A stretch of DNA of 64,000 nt from assembly GCF_026013615.1 (NCBI RefSeq), contig NZ_JAPDPI010000027.1, forward strand, positions 1 to 64,000. Reading direction: 5' to 3'. This stretch comes from Plebeiibacterium marinum (GTDB taxonomy: Bacteria; Bacteroidota; Bacteroidia; Bacteroidales; Marinilabiliaceae). The translations under genes were made by a program, and so were the position numbers. Numbering within the stretch: position 1 is the first letter of the stretch; each line of letters opens with the position of its first letter. Positions 36,236 to 46,368 of this stretch are shown here, in pieces. The notes below the pieces were generated by a model, which searched no databases, was not told where the DNA came from, and saw only the letters and a program-made list of their open reading frames with translations.

Positions 36236-38851
36236 CTATCTATTGAGTAGTTTAAAGGAATAAAGCTTACCTCCTGTTTTTGCGATAAGTACATATATGC
36301 CTTTTGCGGGTAGTTTTGACAGTTGTATGTCAACCTGTCTGCCGTAAAATTCCTCCGAGTAAATTTTATTTCCTGAAATATCATATACCTCAATCATATT
36401 ATTCTCATCTAACAAACCTGTTACTTTTGCGTCATATCCATGATTGTTTAATAAAACCGGGAATGTAAAATCATCAGAAACTTCAATGGCTTCAATATCA
36501 GTAGTTGTATTATCTACAACATCTTCAATAACCGCTTCATAATCGTACCAGCGTTTATATATACTTGCCTTTTGGTAAATTCCTTTTACCAGTTTTAGGC
36601 GGTAATCATAGTGAGCAGTACGTGTTTCCTCTCCTAAATATATATAGTCGGAATTTGCCACAACAGCAAAAACTACACTGTTTGCAGGAAGCTTTTCAAT
36701 TACAAGGGCGCATTCTCCTTCAGAAACTGGTTTTCCGTACATGGTAGAGCCATCTTCAGCCCTGTAGCAAAGTTGGCAGCTCATGTTTTTACCCAGTGGT
36801 GTAAAGTCCACTATAATGGTATCTCCAGTGTTCACTCCTGAAACATTTAGAGGAATCTGGTTTCCACCTGACCATCCGGGAGTAGTTCTGTATTCCGGGG
36901 TTAGTGTTTTTGTTGATGCATCATAAGTTGTTTTGGCGTAGGGAGTTGCTATCCATTCGTCAGGGTTTAACCACGAAGGTTGCCATTCCGCACCAATAGA
37001 CGTCATAAATGAACCGTTTAGCAATGACTTATAGGCTCCGGTCCAGGGACCCATGTCCAGTAGCGCTTGTTTTGCACGATATTCAATAATTAGCTTTCTT
37101 ATTTGCATTTCCCCAATTCCATCAGCAAGTCCTTCTAATACACGACCGGTACAATACCTCCATACCCATGCTACAGATTTATTACCCAGGGTTTGCCCCA
37201 TAAATGTTGGGAAGGTGTTATTGTATTGGTTTCCTCCCAGCAGGTTTCTCCATGTACATATCTGTTGGCTACCATCAAACATATTAACACCTTCTGCACT
37301 TGGGCCACCAAACGAATCATCCTGTAACCAGCCAGTATAACATTCAATTGGCATAAAAGGAGCAATAAAACCGGTTACGTTTAAAAATCCCATAGAACTG
37401 TAATCGCCGCTTTTTTGAGATTCCATCTCTTGTTGTAACCATGTATTTCCTCCTTCATGGAACCAGGCCGCTTGTTTACATCCAGGCATATCTGCCAATA
37501 CCGAATGGATTCCTTCGTGTACCATAGCTCCCATTTGTGCTTCCCTGTCGGCGTAAGGGCAATCAGGGTCGAAACTATAAATGGGATAATACGAAGCTAA
37601 CACCATTGGCCATGATTCTCCGTTGTAATAGATTGAACTTTGCCAGCCTCCTAAATCTGTAGAGTCCGCATCATCAGTGCTCAACCCTGAACCATACAAA
37701 TATACAGCGCTCCTGTAACCGTTTTTAGCTCTTTTATCCGGTGGCCAACCCATTACATCTCTAAAATAGGCAAAGTCTTCATTCATTCTTTCCAAAAGAG
37801 GTGTGATGGCAGCTTCTGTAATTTCAGATTTCTTCTTAGGTCCCCATTTAAAAGTCCACCAACCTGAAGATTGAGAGCCAACCACCTCAGGGCAGTCATC
37901 CAGCTCCTTGGTAGGCTCTGTAATATCCGGGTACTCATCCCTGAAGTCGTAGTTAACAGTTGGATTATATGATGGCCAATCAAAGCTGGTCAGCTGGTTG
38001 TTTTGCGAACCAACAAAAACCCATATTCCTTCTGAATTAGAAGAATTACCGGTAGCATCCTTAGCTTTTACGGTCAGATAGCTCAGTTTATCTGTTGGTA
38101 CATCATTTATTGTACCAATGGTATCTGTAAAAGTGGCTAACATTTCGTCGTTTAACACAATGTCATATTCCTTAATTTGATCATTGTCTACACTTTTATC
38201 AAATTTCAGAGTAATGCTTGCATTATCTATAGATACAATTTCTGGTTTCCCGGGTTCGGATGGTGCTTCAAAATCGATAACACCACTTTGGGTTCTTCCA
38301 AATACCTGAAATTCAACAATACCAGTGGATTCAGTGCTGTTTCTCATTTGAAGGCGCACTTTGTTGGTTGTAACCCCATTTAGTTTGGCCGTGTTGAATT
38401 GGTTGATTACAGTGGGTACTTTTGTTTTTGTAACAGACCAATCTCCATTTTCATAATATTCAAAAAAGGCTGTATCCGGAATTAGCAAGCCTCCATTATC
38501 GGTAAACCAATATACTTTTACTGAGTCAATAATACAAGAGGCTGCCCATTCGTATTCAATCCAGTTAAACGTATTGGGGCTGTACCAGTTGCCATAAACA
38601 GGGTGCGACCTGTCGGTAGACGAAACAGGTTCATATCCATCGTTTACGGCATCAAGGCTTTCCCAGCCCGAAACCAACGAAGTACTTACGTCGGCATAAA
38701 TCGCAATGTTCTCGTTTTTTTGCGCATTAATTATTCCCATGCTAAAGAAAATTAGCATGGCTGATAGCCAAAGCCGTCTTTGGGTAGGAACTTTTGTTTT
38801 TTTTAGAGGATTAGTCCTGAGTCCTCTCATTTTGGTAAATTTCATATTCAT
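36236..38851 (-). CDS. T9SS-exported putative HExxH metallopeptidase with discoidin-like domain
   Basis: An 871-residue secreted protein. After a long signal region (hydrophobic LWLSAMLIFFSMGIINAQ near residue 27-44) come an F5/8 type C-like sugar-binding domain (about 50-185), a fibronectin III-like domain (about 195-280) and a large central domain. The central domain holds His445-Glu-Gly-Ile-His449, an HExxH zinc motif, with Glu466 in WFHEGGN 17 residues on, as in gluzincins. The last about 75 residues (PVLLNNHGYDAKV ... KGIYVLIAKTGGKLYSFKL) are a type IX secretion sorting domain. Catalysis is inferred from the motif; the family is not one I can name with confidence. Confidence 0.75.
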   Translation of the reverse strand: MNMKFTKMRGLRTNPLKKTKVPTQRRLWLSAMLIFFSMGIINAQKNENIAIYADVSTSLVSGWESLDAVNDGYEPVSSTDRSHPVYGNWYSPNTFNWIEYEWAASCIIDSVKVYWFTDNGGLLIPDTAFFEYYENGDWSVTKTKVPTVINQFNTAKLNGVTTNKVRLQMRNSTESTGIVEFQVFGRTQSGVIDFEAPSEPGKPEIVSIDNASITLKFDKSVDNDQIKEYDIVLNDEMLATFTDTIGTINDVPTDKLSYLTVKAKDATGNSSNSEGIWVFVGSQNNQLTSFDWPSYNPTVNYDFRDEYPDITEPTKELDDCPEVVGSQSSGWWTFKWGPKKKSEITEAAITPLLERMNEDFAYFRDVMGWPPDKRAKNGYRSAVYLYGSGLSTDDADSTDLGGWQSSIYYNGESWPMVLASYYPIYSFDPDCPYADREAQMGAMVHEGIHSVLADMPGCKQAAWFHEGGNTWLQQEMESQKSGDYSSMGFLNVTGFIAPFMPIECYTGWLQDDSFGGPSAEGVNMFDGSQQICTWRNLLGGNQYNNTFPTFMGQTLGNKSVAWVWRYCTGRVLEGLADGIGEMQIRKLIIEYRAKQALLDMGPWTGAYKSLLNGSFMTSIGAEWQPSWLNPDEWIATPYAKTTYDASTKTLTPEYRTTPGWSGGNQIPLNVSGVNTGDTIIVDFTPLGKNMSCQLCYRAEDGSTMYGKPVSEGECALVIEKLPANSVVFAVVANSDYIYLGEETRTAHYDYRLKLVKGIYQKASIYKRWYDYEAVIEDVVDNTTTDIEAIEVSDDFTFPVLLNNHGYDAKVTGLLDENNMIEVYDISGNKIYSEEFYGRQVDIQLSKLPAKGIYVLIAKTGGKLYSFKLLNR

Positions 38852-39551
38852 TTTGAATTTAGATTTGTGGGATAAACCTATCGTGGCCTGTTGTCAGGCG
38901 ATATATTTATTCCTGGGTAAATAATAGAGCCCGCGTTCGTGACTCATTTATATATCTGCAGATAATATTTATGATTGTAAAACAAGTTGGTTCAGAAATA
39001 AATTCCTTACAACTTTATATTCGAAAGTAGCAGGCAGTCTATCATCAAGCACAAAATCAGTCTTTATATTGCACTTCTTCCGATTTGTTTAAATGCTTTG
39101 GCAAGATCAATAATTATGTGTTAAAGGGTTCTAACAGATGTTTAATTAACTTGATTTATTGTTGATGTCCTGGCTAAATATTTTAACTTTTTTGCACATA
39201 TGTTTAATTGGAGGGTGTGGTTGTACTCAGGTAATCAGGTAGATGGGGTGTGAACTATTGTGCAAGTTACTTTTTAAACTCAGTTTTGAATACGATAATT
39301 CCAATACTTGATTGGCATAAATTGATAAGATTTTTGAAATGCAAGATGATGCTCTCTTTTTGTATATTAGTTAAAGCTTTGATATATAGGTACATGTAAG
39401 TTTTTGTAATGAATTGAAACAAAAAATCAGAAAATAATTACAAAAAAAAGCAAATATGACCCACCATATTTTAATTCATTAGTGTTATTATAATATCCGG
39501 TGGATAATTCTGATATGTAAAACCGGAAAAAACAAGGCCTTTTTTAATTTC
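38852..39551. other. 700-bp divergent intergenic region
   Basis: No open frame of note is seen between the T9SS protein gene (minus) and FecR (plus). It must hold both promoters. A perfect 12-bp palindrome TATCTGCAGATA lies at 38953-38964, about 100 bp upstream of the T9SS protein gene. A partial match to the HTCS motif (TTTTTTGCACATATG) at about 39188-39201 has no -7 box at the conserved distance. Confidence 0.5.
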
Positions 39552-40712
39552 ATGATTATGGAAGAACAATATTATAACATTAGTAAATTAATTGGTAATT
39601 ATCTGGCAGATAGTTTGTCTGATATTGAAAAACAGGAACTTGATAAGTGGTTAGGGAAGGATTTACAAAACCGGCAGTTATTTGAAAAATTAATTGCCAA
39701 TGAGTTTAAAGGGAATAAAATAAAGAAATATGAATCTATAAATGTTGCTTTAGGGTGGGATAAGCTAAAAAGAAAACAATACAAGCAACGTCAAAGAAAA
39801 ATTGTTTTTAGTGTTTTAAAATATGCTGCTATTATTGCAATACCTGTAATGCTTTCTGTTTTTGTTTTTAAAGATCAACTCTATAACAGTAAACCTGCAA
39901 TAGTACAATCAATTTCTCCGGGGAAAGAAAAAGCTATTCTTGTGTTAAGTAACGGAAAGGATATGATTCTTGATGAATCAAGTGATAGTTTAAGCGTAGT
40001 AAAAGAACATGAAGGGAATGAGATTCAAATTCAGAACCGTCAATTAAGTTACCAAAATACCAATGTAAAAGAACTTGTTTATAATAAACTTATTACACCT
40101 ATTGGGTGTGAGTATGAAATTATTTTGGGCGATGGTACGGTTGTTAAACTAAATTGTGATTCGGAGCTAAGGTATCCGGTTACTTTTGTGGGGGAGCAAC
40201 GAGTAGTTTATCTTACAGGGGAGGCATACTTTAAGGTAACCAAAAGTTCCAATCCATTTATTGTTAAAACACCTGATGCAGATATCCAGGTATTAGGAAC
40301 CACATTTAATGTTTTTGCTTACCAAAATGAAGATCGGGTTCAAACTACTTTAATTGAAGGTAGTGTACAGGTTAGTCATCAAGCAAGTTCTGTAATTATA
40401 GAGCCTGGTGAACAAGCTGTTTACTCCAGATCCGGGCAGGTACTTAAAAGCTTGCAAGTGGATACAGATTTGTACACAAGTTGGATCAACGGAGAGTTTA
40501 GGTTTGAAGGCGAATCGTTGGAGTCTGCCATGAAAAAATTTGCACGATGGTATGATATTGATGTAAAATATCTTGATGAGGATTCTAAAAATGTGCTCAT
40601 ATCAGGAAAAGTGGACCGCTTCGAGGACTTTAACGTTATCTCTGGAATGATAGAAAAAATTACAGATGTAAAAATAAGAATAGATCAAAACGTTGTATCT
40701 ATTTCAAAATAA
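39552..40712 (+). CDS. FecR-family anti-sigma factor
   Basis: A 386-residue membrane protein that would hold an ECF sigma factor until the STN domain of the partner SusC signals. An N-terminal cytoplasmic sigma-binding part (about 1-87), a single transmembrane helix (about 88-107, AAIIAIPVMLSVFVF), a periplasmic FecR domain (PIGCEYEIILGDGTVVKLN onward) and a C-terminal DUF4974-type domain (WINGEFRFEGESLESAMKKFARWYD) are all visible. The start may be 39552 or the ATG at 39558. It is directly upstream of the STN-type SusC, as usual, but the sigma gene is displaced. Confidence 0.93.
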   Translation: MIMEEQYYNISKLIGNYLADSLSDIEKQELDKWLGKDLQNRQLFEKLIANEFKGNKIKKYESINVALGWDKLKRKQYKQRQRKIVFSVLKYAAIIAIPVMLSVFVFKDQLYNSKPAIVQSISPGKEKAILVLSNGKDMILDESSDSLSVVKEHEGNEIQIQNRQLSYQNTNVKELVYNKLITPIGCEYEIILGDGTVVKLNCDSELRYPVTFVGEQRVVYLTGEAYFKVTKSSNPFIVKTPDADIQVLGTTFNVFAYQNEDRVQTTLIEGSVQVSHQASSVIIEPGEQAVYSRSGQVLKSLQVDTDLYTSWINGEFRFEGESLESAMKKFARWYDIDVKYLDEDSKNVLISGKVDRFEDFNVISGMIEKITDVKIRIDQNVVSISK

Positions 40713-40713
40713 A

Positions 40714-40743
40714 AGCCAGAAAATGCGGCAACATTTTCCGGCT
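40714..40743 (+). terminator. Hairpin between FecR and SusC
   Basis: AGCCAGAAAATG (40714-40725) pairs with CATTTTCCGGCT (40732-40743), one mismatch, around a 6-nt loop. No T-tract follows, so attenuation or mRNA processing between FecR and SusC is more likely than full termination. Confidence 0.55.
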
Positions 40744-40801
40744 CAATTAAGTCCGAATACACAATGATGTATTCAATGTTTAATAACTTACACACAAATG
40801 T

Positions 40802-43800
40802 ATGAAAAAAAAATTCATGGGCTGTGCTTTCTTATATTGGGGAAAGCATAGGCGAACTTTTTGGATTATGAAAAACCTGGTATTATTTATTTTGTTTTTT
40901 AGCCTTCAGGCGCACTCCAGTACTTTTTCACAAAGCAGGATGAGTGTTCAGCTCGAAAATTCTAGTATTAAAGAGCTTTTTAAGATGATTGAGGATCAAA
41001 CCTCTCTGGATTTCCTGTATGATGATGGGGTGGTGAAAGATGTTTACATTTCTCTTACTGCACAGGATGAAACCATTGAGGAGATTTTAAATCAGGCTCT
41101 TAGAGGTACTAATCTGGAGTATGAAATTGAACGCAATACCATACTTATAAAGAAGGCAAAGAGTGTTCCTCAGCAGCAGGAAACACTTATTGAAGTTCGG
41201 GGGCGGGTAGTGGATTCCGGTGGAGATCCGGTTCCGGGAGTTACTATCCGGTTAAAGGATACCATTTATGGAGTATATTCTAATAATAACGGGGAGTATG
41301 AAATAAAAGGTAAAGTAGCGGGAGATGCTGTCCTTGTTTTTTCATTTATCGGTATGGAAACACAGGAGATACCTGTAGAAGGCCAAAGGATCATCAACGT
41401 TACTATGATTGAGGAAGAACAAGGTATTTCTGAGGTGGTAGTGAATGGTGTGTTTACCCGAAAGGCCAACACCTACACAGGTGCTGTTACTTCAGTAAAA
41501 AGAGATGAGTTGCTTAAAATGACTTCGCAGGATGTTTTAAGTGGTTTGGCTAATATTGACCCTTCTTTTGTGATGGTGGAGGATTTGTCGGCAGGTTCAA
41601 ATCCAAATGCCAATCCGAACTATCAGATGAGGGGAACCAGTTCTATTTCACAGAATTTTCAAAGTCAATATGAAAACGACCCAAACCAACCTCTTTTTAT
41701 CCTGGATGGTTTTGAATCTACAATTGAAAAAATTAAGGATCTTGACATTAATTTAATCGAAAATATCACGCTTTTAAAAGATGCCACAGCCAAAGCGGTA
41801 TATGGTTCTAAGGGTGCCAACGGAGTAGTTGTAATAGAAACGCGCAGGCCCAATGAAGGTAAACTTAGAGTTATGTATAATGGTGCTGTTTCTGTTGAAA
41901 TGCCTGATTTAACCAGTTACGATTTGACAAATGCAAGTGAAAAATTAGAGATTGAAAAGCAGGCAGGTTTGTATAATTCCGACAATTATTTTACACAGTT
42001 AGGTTTAAATGAGACTTATAACAATAAGTTGCTGGAAGTTTTAAGCGGGGTAGATACTGACTGGATGGCTCAGCCGGTACGAACCGGAGTAGGTCAAAAA
42101 CATTCGGTATTTATTGATGGTGGTGATGATGTTGTTTTGTATGCGGCAGATCTTTCTTATAATAATATCAAGGGTGCTATGAAGGGGTCTGAGAGGGAGA
42201 CTTTTAGTGGTGGTTTAACTTAGACCTACCGCAAAAAGAATCTTTTAATCAGAAATAAATTGTTTGTTACCAACAATAAAAGTTCAGAATCACCCTACGG
42301 GAGCTTTGGTTTATATGCACGTATGAACCCATACAGTAGGATTTATGATGATAACGGGCAGTTGATACAATCTTATAATTATAATGGAACATTTGAGCCA
42401 AATCCAATTTGGAATACAACCATTAACACCAAGGATGTTTCCGAGTATACCGATTTGAGTAATTATTTTTATGGGGAATGGAAAATAAAACCTCAGTTAA
42501 AGTTAGTGGGTAGGCTGGGTATTACTGCAAAGGATTATCAAACAGATATTTTTTATCCTGCTTCACATACTAACTTTATTAATGAAACAAATGTATACCA
42601 AAAAGGATCGTATAACCAAACTACTGGTAAAAGTTTATATACCAGTGGGGATTTGGGAATCAATTATTCTTTTATGAAGGGAAGCCATCTGTTTTTTATG
42701 AATGGGCAGGTGAATTTTAACAATACAAAGTATGATCGTGTATCGCTCAGTGCGGAAGGTTTTCCTAACGACCAGATGGATCATGTTATTTTTGCCATTC
42801 AATATGCAGACGGTGGAAAACCATCGGGTTCGGAAGGTATTAGCCATTCTGCCGGAGGATTGGCATCATTAAACTATTCTTTTGACGAGCGTTATTTATT
42901 CGATGCAAACTACCGTTTAACAGGATCTTCCGAATACGGATCGAACCAGAGATGGGGAACATTCTGGTCTGTAGGTGCCGGTTGGAATATTCATAAAGAA
43001 AAGTTCTTTGAAGGAAGTTCGTTTATTAATCAGTTAAAACTGCGGTTTTCAACCGGATATACGGGTTCGCAAGGATTCAATACCTATGAGGCTTTATCTA
43101 CAGTAAGGTATTATACCAGCGAAGCATATTACGGACGAATCGGTTCCTACCTGGTAAGTATGGCTAATCCTAACTTAAGGTGGCAATCTAAATACGATAG
43201 CAGTGTTGGTGTTGATTTTTCTCTTGCAAACAAAAGGGTTAACGGTCGTTTTGATTACTATGTGGCCAATACCGAATCAATGCTAACCGATGTTACCTTA
43301 CCTGCATCAACCGGGTTTAATTATTATCGTGCAAACCTGGGAAAAACTGAAAACAAAGGTATTGAGGCTAACTTAAATGTTAGGGTGTATCAAAAAGATA
43401 ACAATTATGTAAATGTTTATGCTTCAGCCGCCCACAACAAAAATAAGTTGAAAGAGATCTCTAATAGTCTGCAGGCGTTTAACAATGAGCAAGATGAGGA
43501 AAAAAGTCAAGAGAGTTCTGCAAGTAAAGAGAGTATAACAACACCTTCTGTTCGTTATATTGAAGGGGAATCCATTAATACCATATGGGCCGTAAAATCA
43601 TTAGGGATTGATCCACAAAACGGAAAAGAAATCTATATGAAAAAGGATGGTTCAGTAACTTATGAATGGGATGCTGACGACCAGATTGCTGCTGGTGATG
43701 CTATGCCAAGTGTAACCGGTACATTTGGTATCAGTTCCGAAATAAAAAACATTGGTTGTAATGTTGCTTTTTACTATCGATTGGGAGGTCAGATTTACAA

Positions 43801-44158
43801 TTCCACGTTGGTAGATAAGGTTGAAAATGCTAACCTGGCCTACAATGTAGACAAAAGGGTATATACTGATCGTTGGCAAAAAGCCGGGGATATGGCGTTG
43901 TACAAAGCCATATCAAATACCAGTTATACCCGTCCAACCACCAGATTTGTTGAAGATTACAATACGTTAACCCTTTCTTCGGTTAATTTGTATTACGATT
44001 TCAGAAACACTTCGTTGGTGAAAAAATCATTTTTACAACAGTTGAGATTCAGTGTTAATATGAATGATCTATTTGTGATTTCATCGGTTAAAACAGAAAG
44101 AGGAACGGATTATCCTTTTGCTCGTAACGCTACTTTCTCAATACAAGCAACTTTCTAA
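40802..44158 (+). pseudogene. STN-domain SusC/RagA transporter interrupted by an in-frame amber codon
   Basis: The frame spans 1119 codons but holds a TAG at 42221-42223 (codon 474). Before it: signal region (about 23-44), STN domain (about 48-118), carboxypeptidase-regulatory-like domain (about 130-205), plug (about 210-340) and the first barrel strands, ending SGGLT. After it the same frame continues TYRKKNLLIRNKLFVTNN and runs through the rest of the barrel to the stop at 44158. No frame change occurs, so a single substitution (for example TTG to TAG) explains it. The downstream part has only a TTG as nominal start. Unless the codon is read through, only STN plus plug would be made. Sequencing error is possible. 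Confidence 0.88.
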
Positions 44159-44170
44159 TTTTTTATAGCT

Positions 44171-45619
44171 ATGAAAATATTTGTAAAGAACAATATAATT
44201 TCAGGGATCAGCTTAATCGTCACCTTAATGATGTTTTTAACATCGTGTGATGATTATTTTGATGTGAGCCCTAAGTCGCAAATACTGACAGATGAACACT
44301 TTAATAGGGAGAGTGGATTTCTGGATCAGTTGACAGGTGTTTATTCTAAGATGTCAAGAACATCTATGTACGGAAGAGAATTAACTTTTGGTTTAGCCGA
44401 GGTCCTATCCCAAAATTACGATATGGATGGGGATAATGTATATCGCTATGCCGTGGAGTATGACTATGATAATAGTGGCGTACAAAGTCGAATCAACAGT
44501 ATATGGAGTTCAGCTTATAACTGTATTGCCAATCTGAATATAATGCTCGACTACTATCAAAATGTGGATTCAGCTATATTTACAGAAAATCACTATAATT
44601 TGTATAGGGGAGAAGCTTTGGGTTTAAGGGCTTTTCTGCACTTTGAGCTTATGAGAAGTTTTGCAGCCAGCCCTGTTTATAATTCTGGCGCTTTAGGGGT
44701 TCCATATATAACAGAATATTCGCCTTCGGTTACGCCACAGGTTTCAGTGAACGAAACTATGGATTACATTATTGGAGATTTACAGGAAGCGGTTAGTTAC
44801 CTGGAAAGTGATTCGCTGTATAGCGCAGAAAGCAAATATGCATATAGGGGAGAAAGGCAGTTTTATTTTAATTACTATGCAGCTAAACAAACACTTGCCA
44901 GGGCATATTTATGGAAAGGTGACTTGCAAAATGCTGCAATCGTAGCAGAAGAAGTGATTGAAGATTATTCTGAAGAAAGGACTCCTCCCTTTTCATGGAC
45001 GCACTATACTGAAATACAAGGCGTAAAAAATGATGAGATCAACCGCATTTTTTCCGGAGAACTGGTGTTTAGGTTGAATATTACCAATATGGCAGATATT
45101 GTTGACCCATATTTTACTGAAGAAGCAGGAGCCAATTCATTCTATTTTACCGAAGAAAAATTGGATGCCTATTTTGAAAAATCGAGTAAAGGACTTGGTA
45201 ATGATTTTAGATCCTTGTTTGGTTTTTCATACGATGGCGAAAATCAATATCTATGGAAGTATCATCAATATGGATCATTTGATGATATGATGCCGGTGAT
45301 CAGGTTGAGTGAAATTTATTACATAGCTGCCGAAGCACAAAAGGAAACCAACCCGGCACGTTCCATTGAGCTGTTGAATATTGTTAGGGAAAACAGGAAT
45401 ATTACCATTGATGATGCATTGCCAGAAACATTGACTGCAGAAGAAATACAGGAAGAGATATTTAAAGAATACAGAAAAGAATTCCTTGGCGAAGGTCAGT
45501 TGTTTTATTATTACAAACGCCTGAACTATTCAACTATTGAAGGTTCTTCAGTTGCGGCAACCAATGCTATTTATGTTTGGCCAATGCCTGATGGCGAGAT
45601 TGAATTTGGCAATCGTTAA
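44171..45619 (+). CDS. SusD/RagB-family outer-membrane lipoprotein (second)
   Basis: A 482-residue SusD-like lipoprotein, 12 bp after the SusC frame. The lipobox is MFLTSC (Cys about residue 26), followed by DDYFDVSPKSQILTDEHF. Helical repeats and the C-terminal EIFKEYRKEFLGEGQLFYYYKRLN segment are typical of the family. This clade commonly travels with DUF4843 and PKD-like lipoproteins, as here. It is intact although its SusC partner carries a stop codon. Confidence 0.93.
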   Translation: MKIFVKNNIISGISLIVTLMMFLTSCDDYFDVSPKSQILTDEHFNRESGFLDQLTGVYSKMSRTSMYGRELTFGLAEVLSQNYDMDGDNVYRYAVEYDYDNSGVQSRINSIWSSAYNCIANLNIMLDYYQNVDSAIFTENHYNLYRGEALGLRAFLHFELMRSFAASPVYNSGALGVPYITEYSPSVTPQVSVNETMDYIIGDLQEAVSYLESDSLYSAESKYAYRGERQFYFNYYAAKQTLARAYLWKGDLQNAAIVAEEVIEDYSEERTPPFSWTHYTEIQGVKNDEINRIFSGELVFRLNITNMADIVDPYFTEEAGANSFYFTEEKLDAYFEKSSKGLGNDFRSLFGFSYDGENQYLWKYHQYGSFDDMMPVIRLSEIYYIAAEAQKETNPARSIELLNIVRENRNITIDDALPETLTAEEIQEEIFKEYRKEFLGEGQLFYYYKRLNYSTIEGSSVAATNAIYVWPMPDGEIEFGNR

Positions 45620-45636
45620 TCTAAAAATTGTTTGAA

Positions 45637-46341
45637 ATGAATTACAATAAAATTATTATAGCAATCATTGGAGTGTTTAGCTTTTTTGCTTGCGAAAACG
45701 ATCCTTTTTATTATCAGGATCAGGCCCGGGTTAGGATGGTAGGTCCTGAGGAATGGACTTTGGGAACAGACTCTTTGGAGTTTTCTTTTGCTCATTATAG
45801 TTCAGGCATCGAAGATACCACTTTTCAGGTAATACTAAATGTAATGGGGGAAGCAGCATCAACAGACAGAACAGTAACGGTAGGGGTTGTTGCCGATAAG
45901 AGTACTGCACAGACTGCTCAGTATTCCTTCCCTGAATCTGTGACTGTTCCTGCCGGGGCTTATGAAGCCATTCTCCCGGTAACCATTTTTCGTGATGAAT
46001 CCATAAAAGATGCTGCAGTAAGGTTAAAGATTGTGGTTAAGGAAAGCAGCGATTTTTTAGTTGGGGTGGCAGAAGAAACCGAATTAACCATTATCTGGTC
46101 GGATATACTTACAAAGCCTGTTAACTGGAATGATCTGGAGGAGTTTTTTGGTGAGTATAGTTTAGTAAAGTACCGTTTTATTATTGATACTTTAAACCAG
46201 GGGAATTTTGATACTGATGAATTGAGCTGGGCTCAGATGAAGAACTATCAAATTATATTAACAGATGCATTGTTGGAATACAATGAGATGAATCCCAATA
46301 ATCCATTAACTGATGAAAACGGCAAATTGGTGACGTTTTAA
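45637..46341 (+). CDS. DUF4843-type lipoprotein
   Basis: About 234 residues from the ATG at 45637; the frame is open to a TTG nine bases upstream. The lipobox is SFFAC (Cys about residue 19). The pattern FYYQDQARVRMVGPE followed by DSLEFSFAHYSS and two beta-sandwich-like segments is that of DUF4843, a family found next to SusC/SusD pairs. The function is unknown; an accessory surface ligand-binding role is the usual inference. It sits 17 bp after SusD and 27 bp before the PKD-like gene. Confidence 0.8.
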   Translation: MNYNKIIIAIIGVFSFFACENDPFYYQDQARVRMVGPEEWTLGTDSLEFSFAHYSSGIEDTTFQVILNVMGEAASTDRTVTVGVVADKSTAQTAQYSFPESVTVPAGAYEAILPVTIFRDESIKDAAVRLKIVVKESSDFLVGVAEETELTIIWSDILTKPVNWNDLEEFFGEYSLVKYRFIIDTLNQGNFDTDELSWAQMKNYQIILTDALLEYNEMNPNNPLTDENGKLVTF

Positions 46342-46368
46342 TGGAGATAACAATTAAATAAAAACATC

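Noticed and set aside
39181-39202. Third HTCS motif (TTTTTTGCACATATG) upstream of FecR
   Set aside because: Only the right half matches and no TAnnTTTG box lies at the conserved 36-nt distance, so it is probably chance.
42260-44158. A separate 632-residue transporter starting after the amber codon
   Set aside because: The nominal start is TTG in the middle of conserved SusC sequence, in the same frame as the upstream part; it is the second half of one gene.
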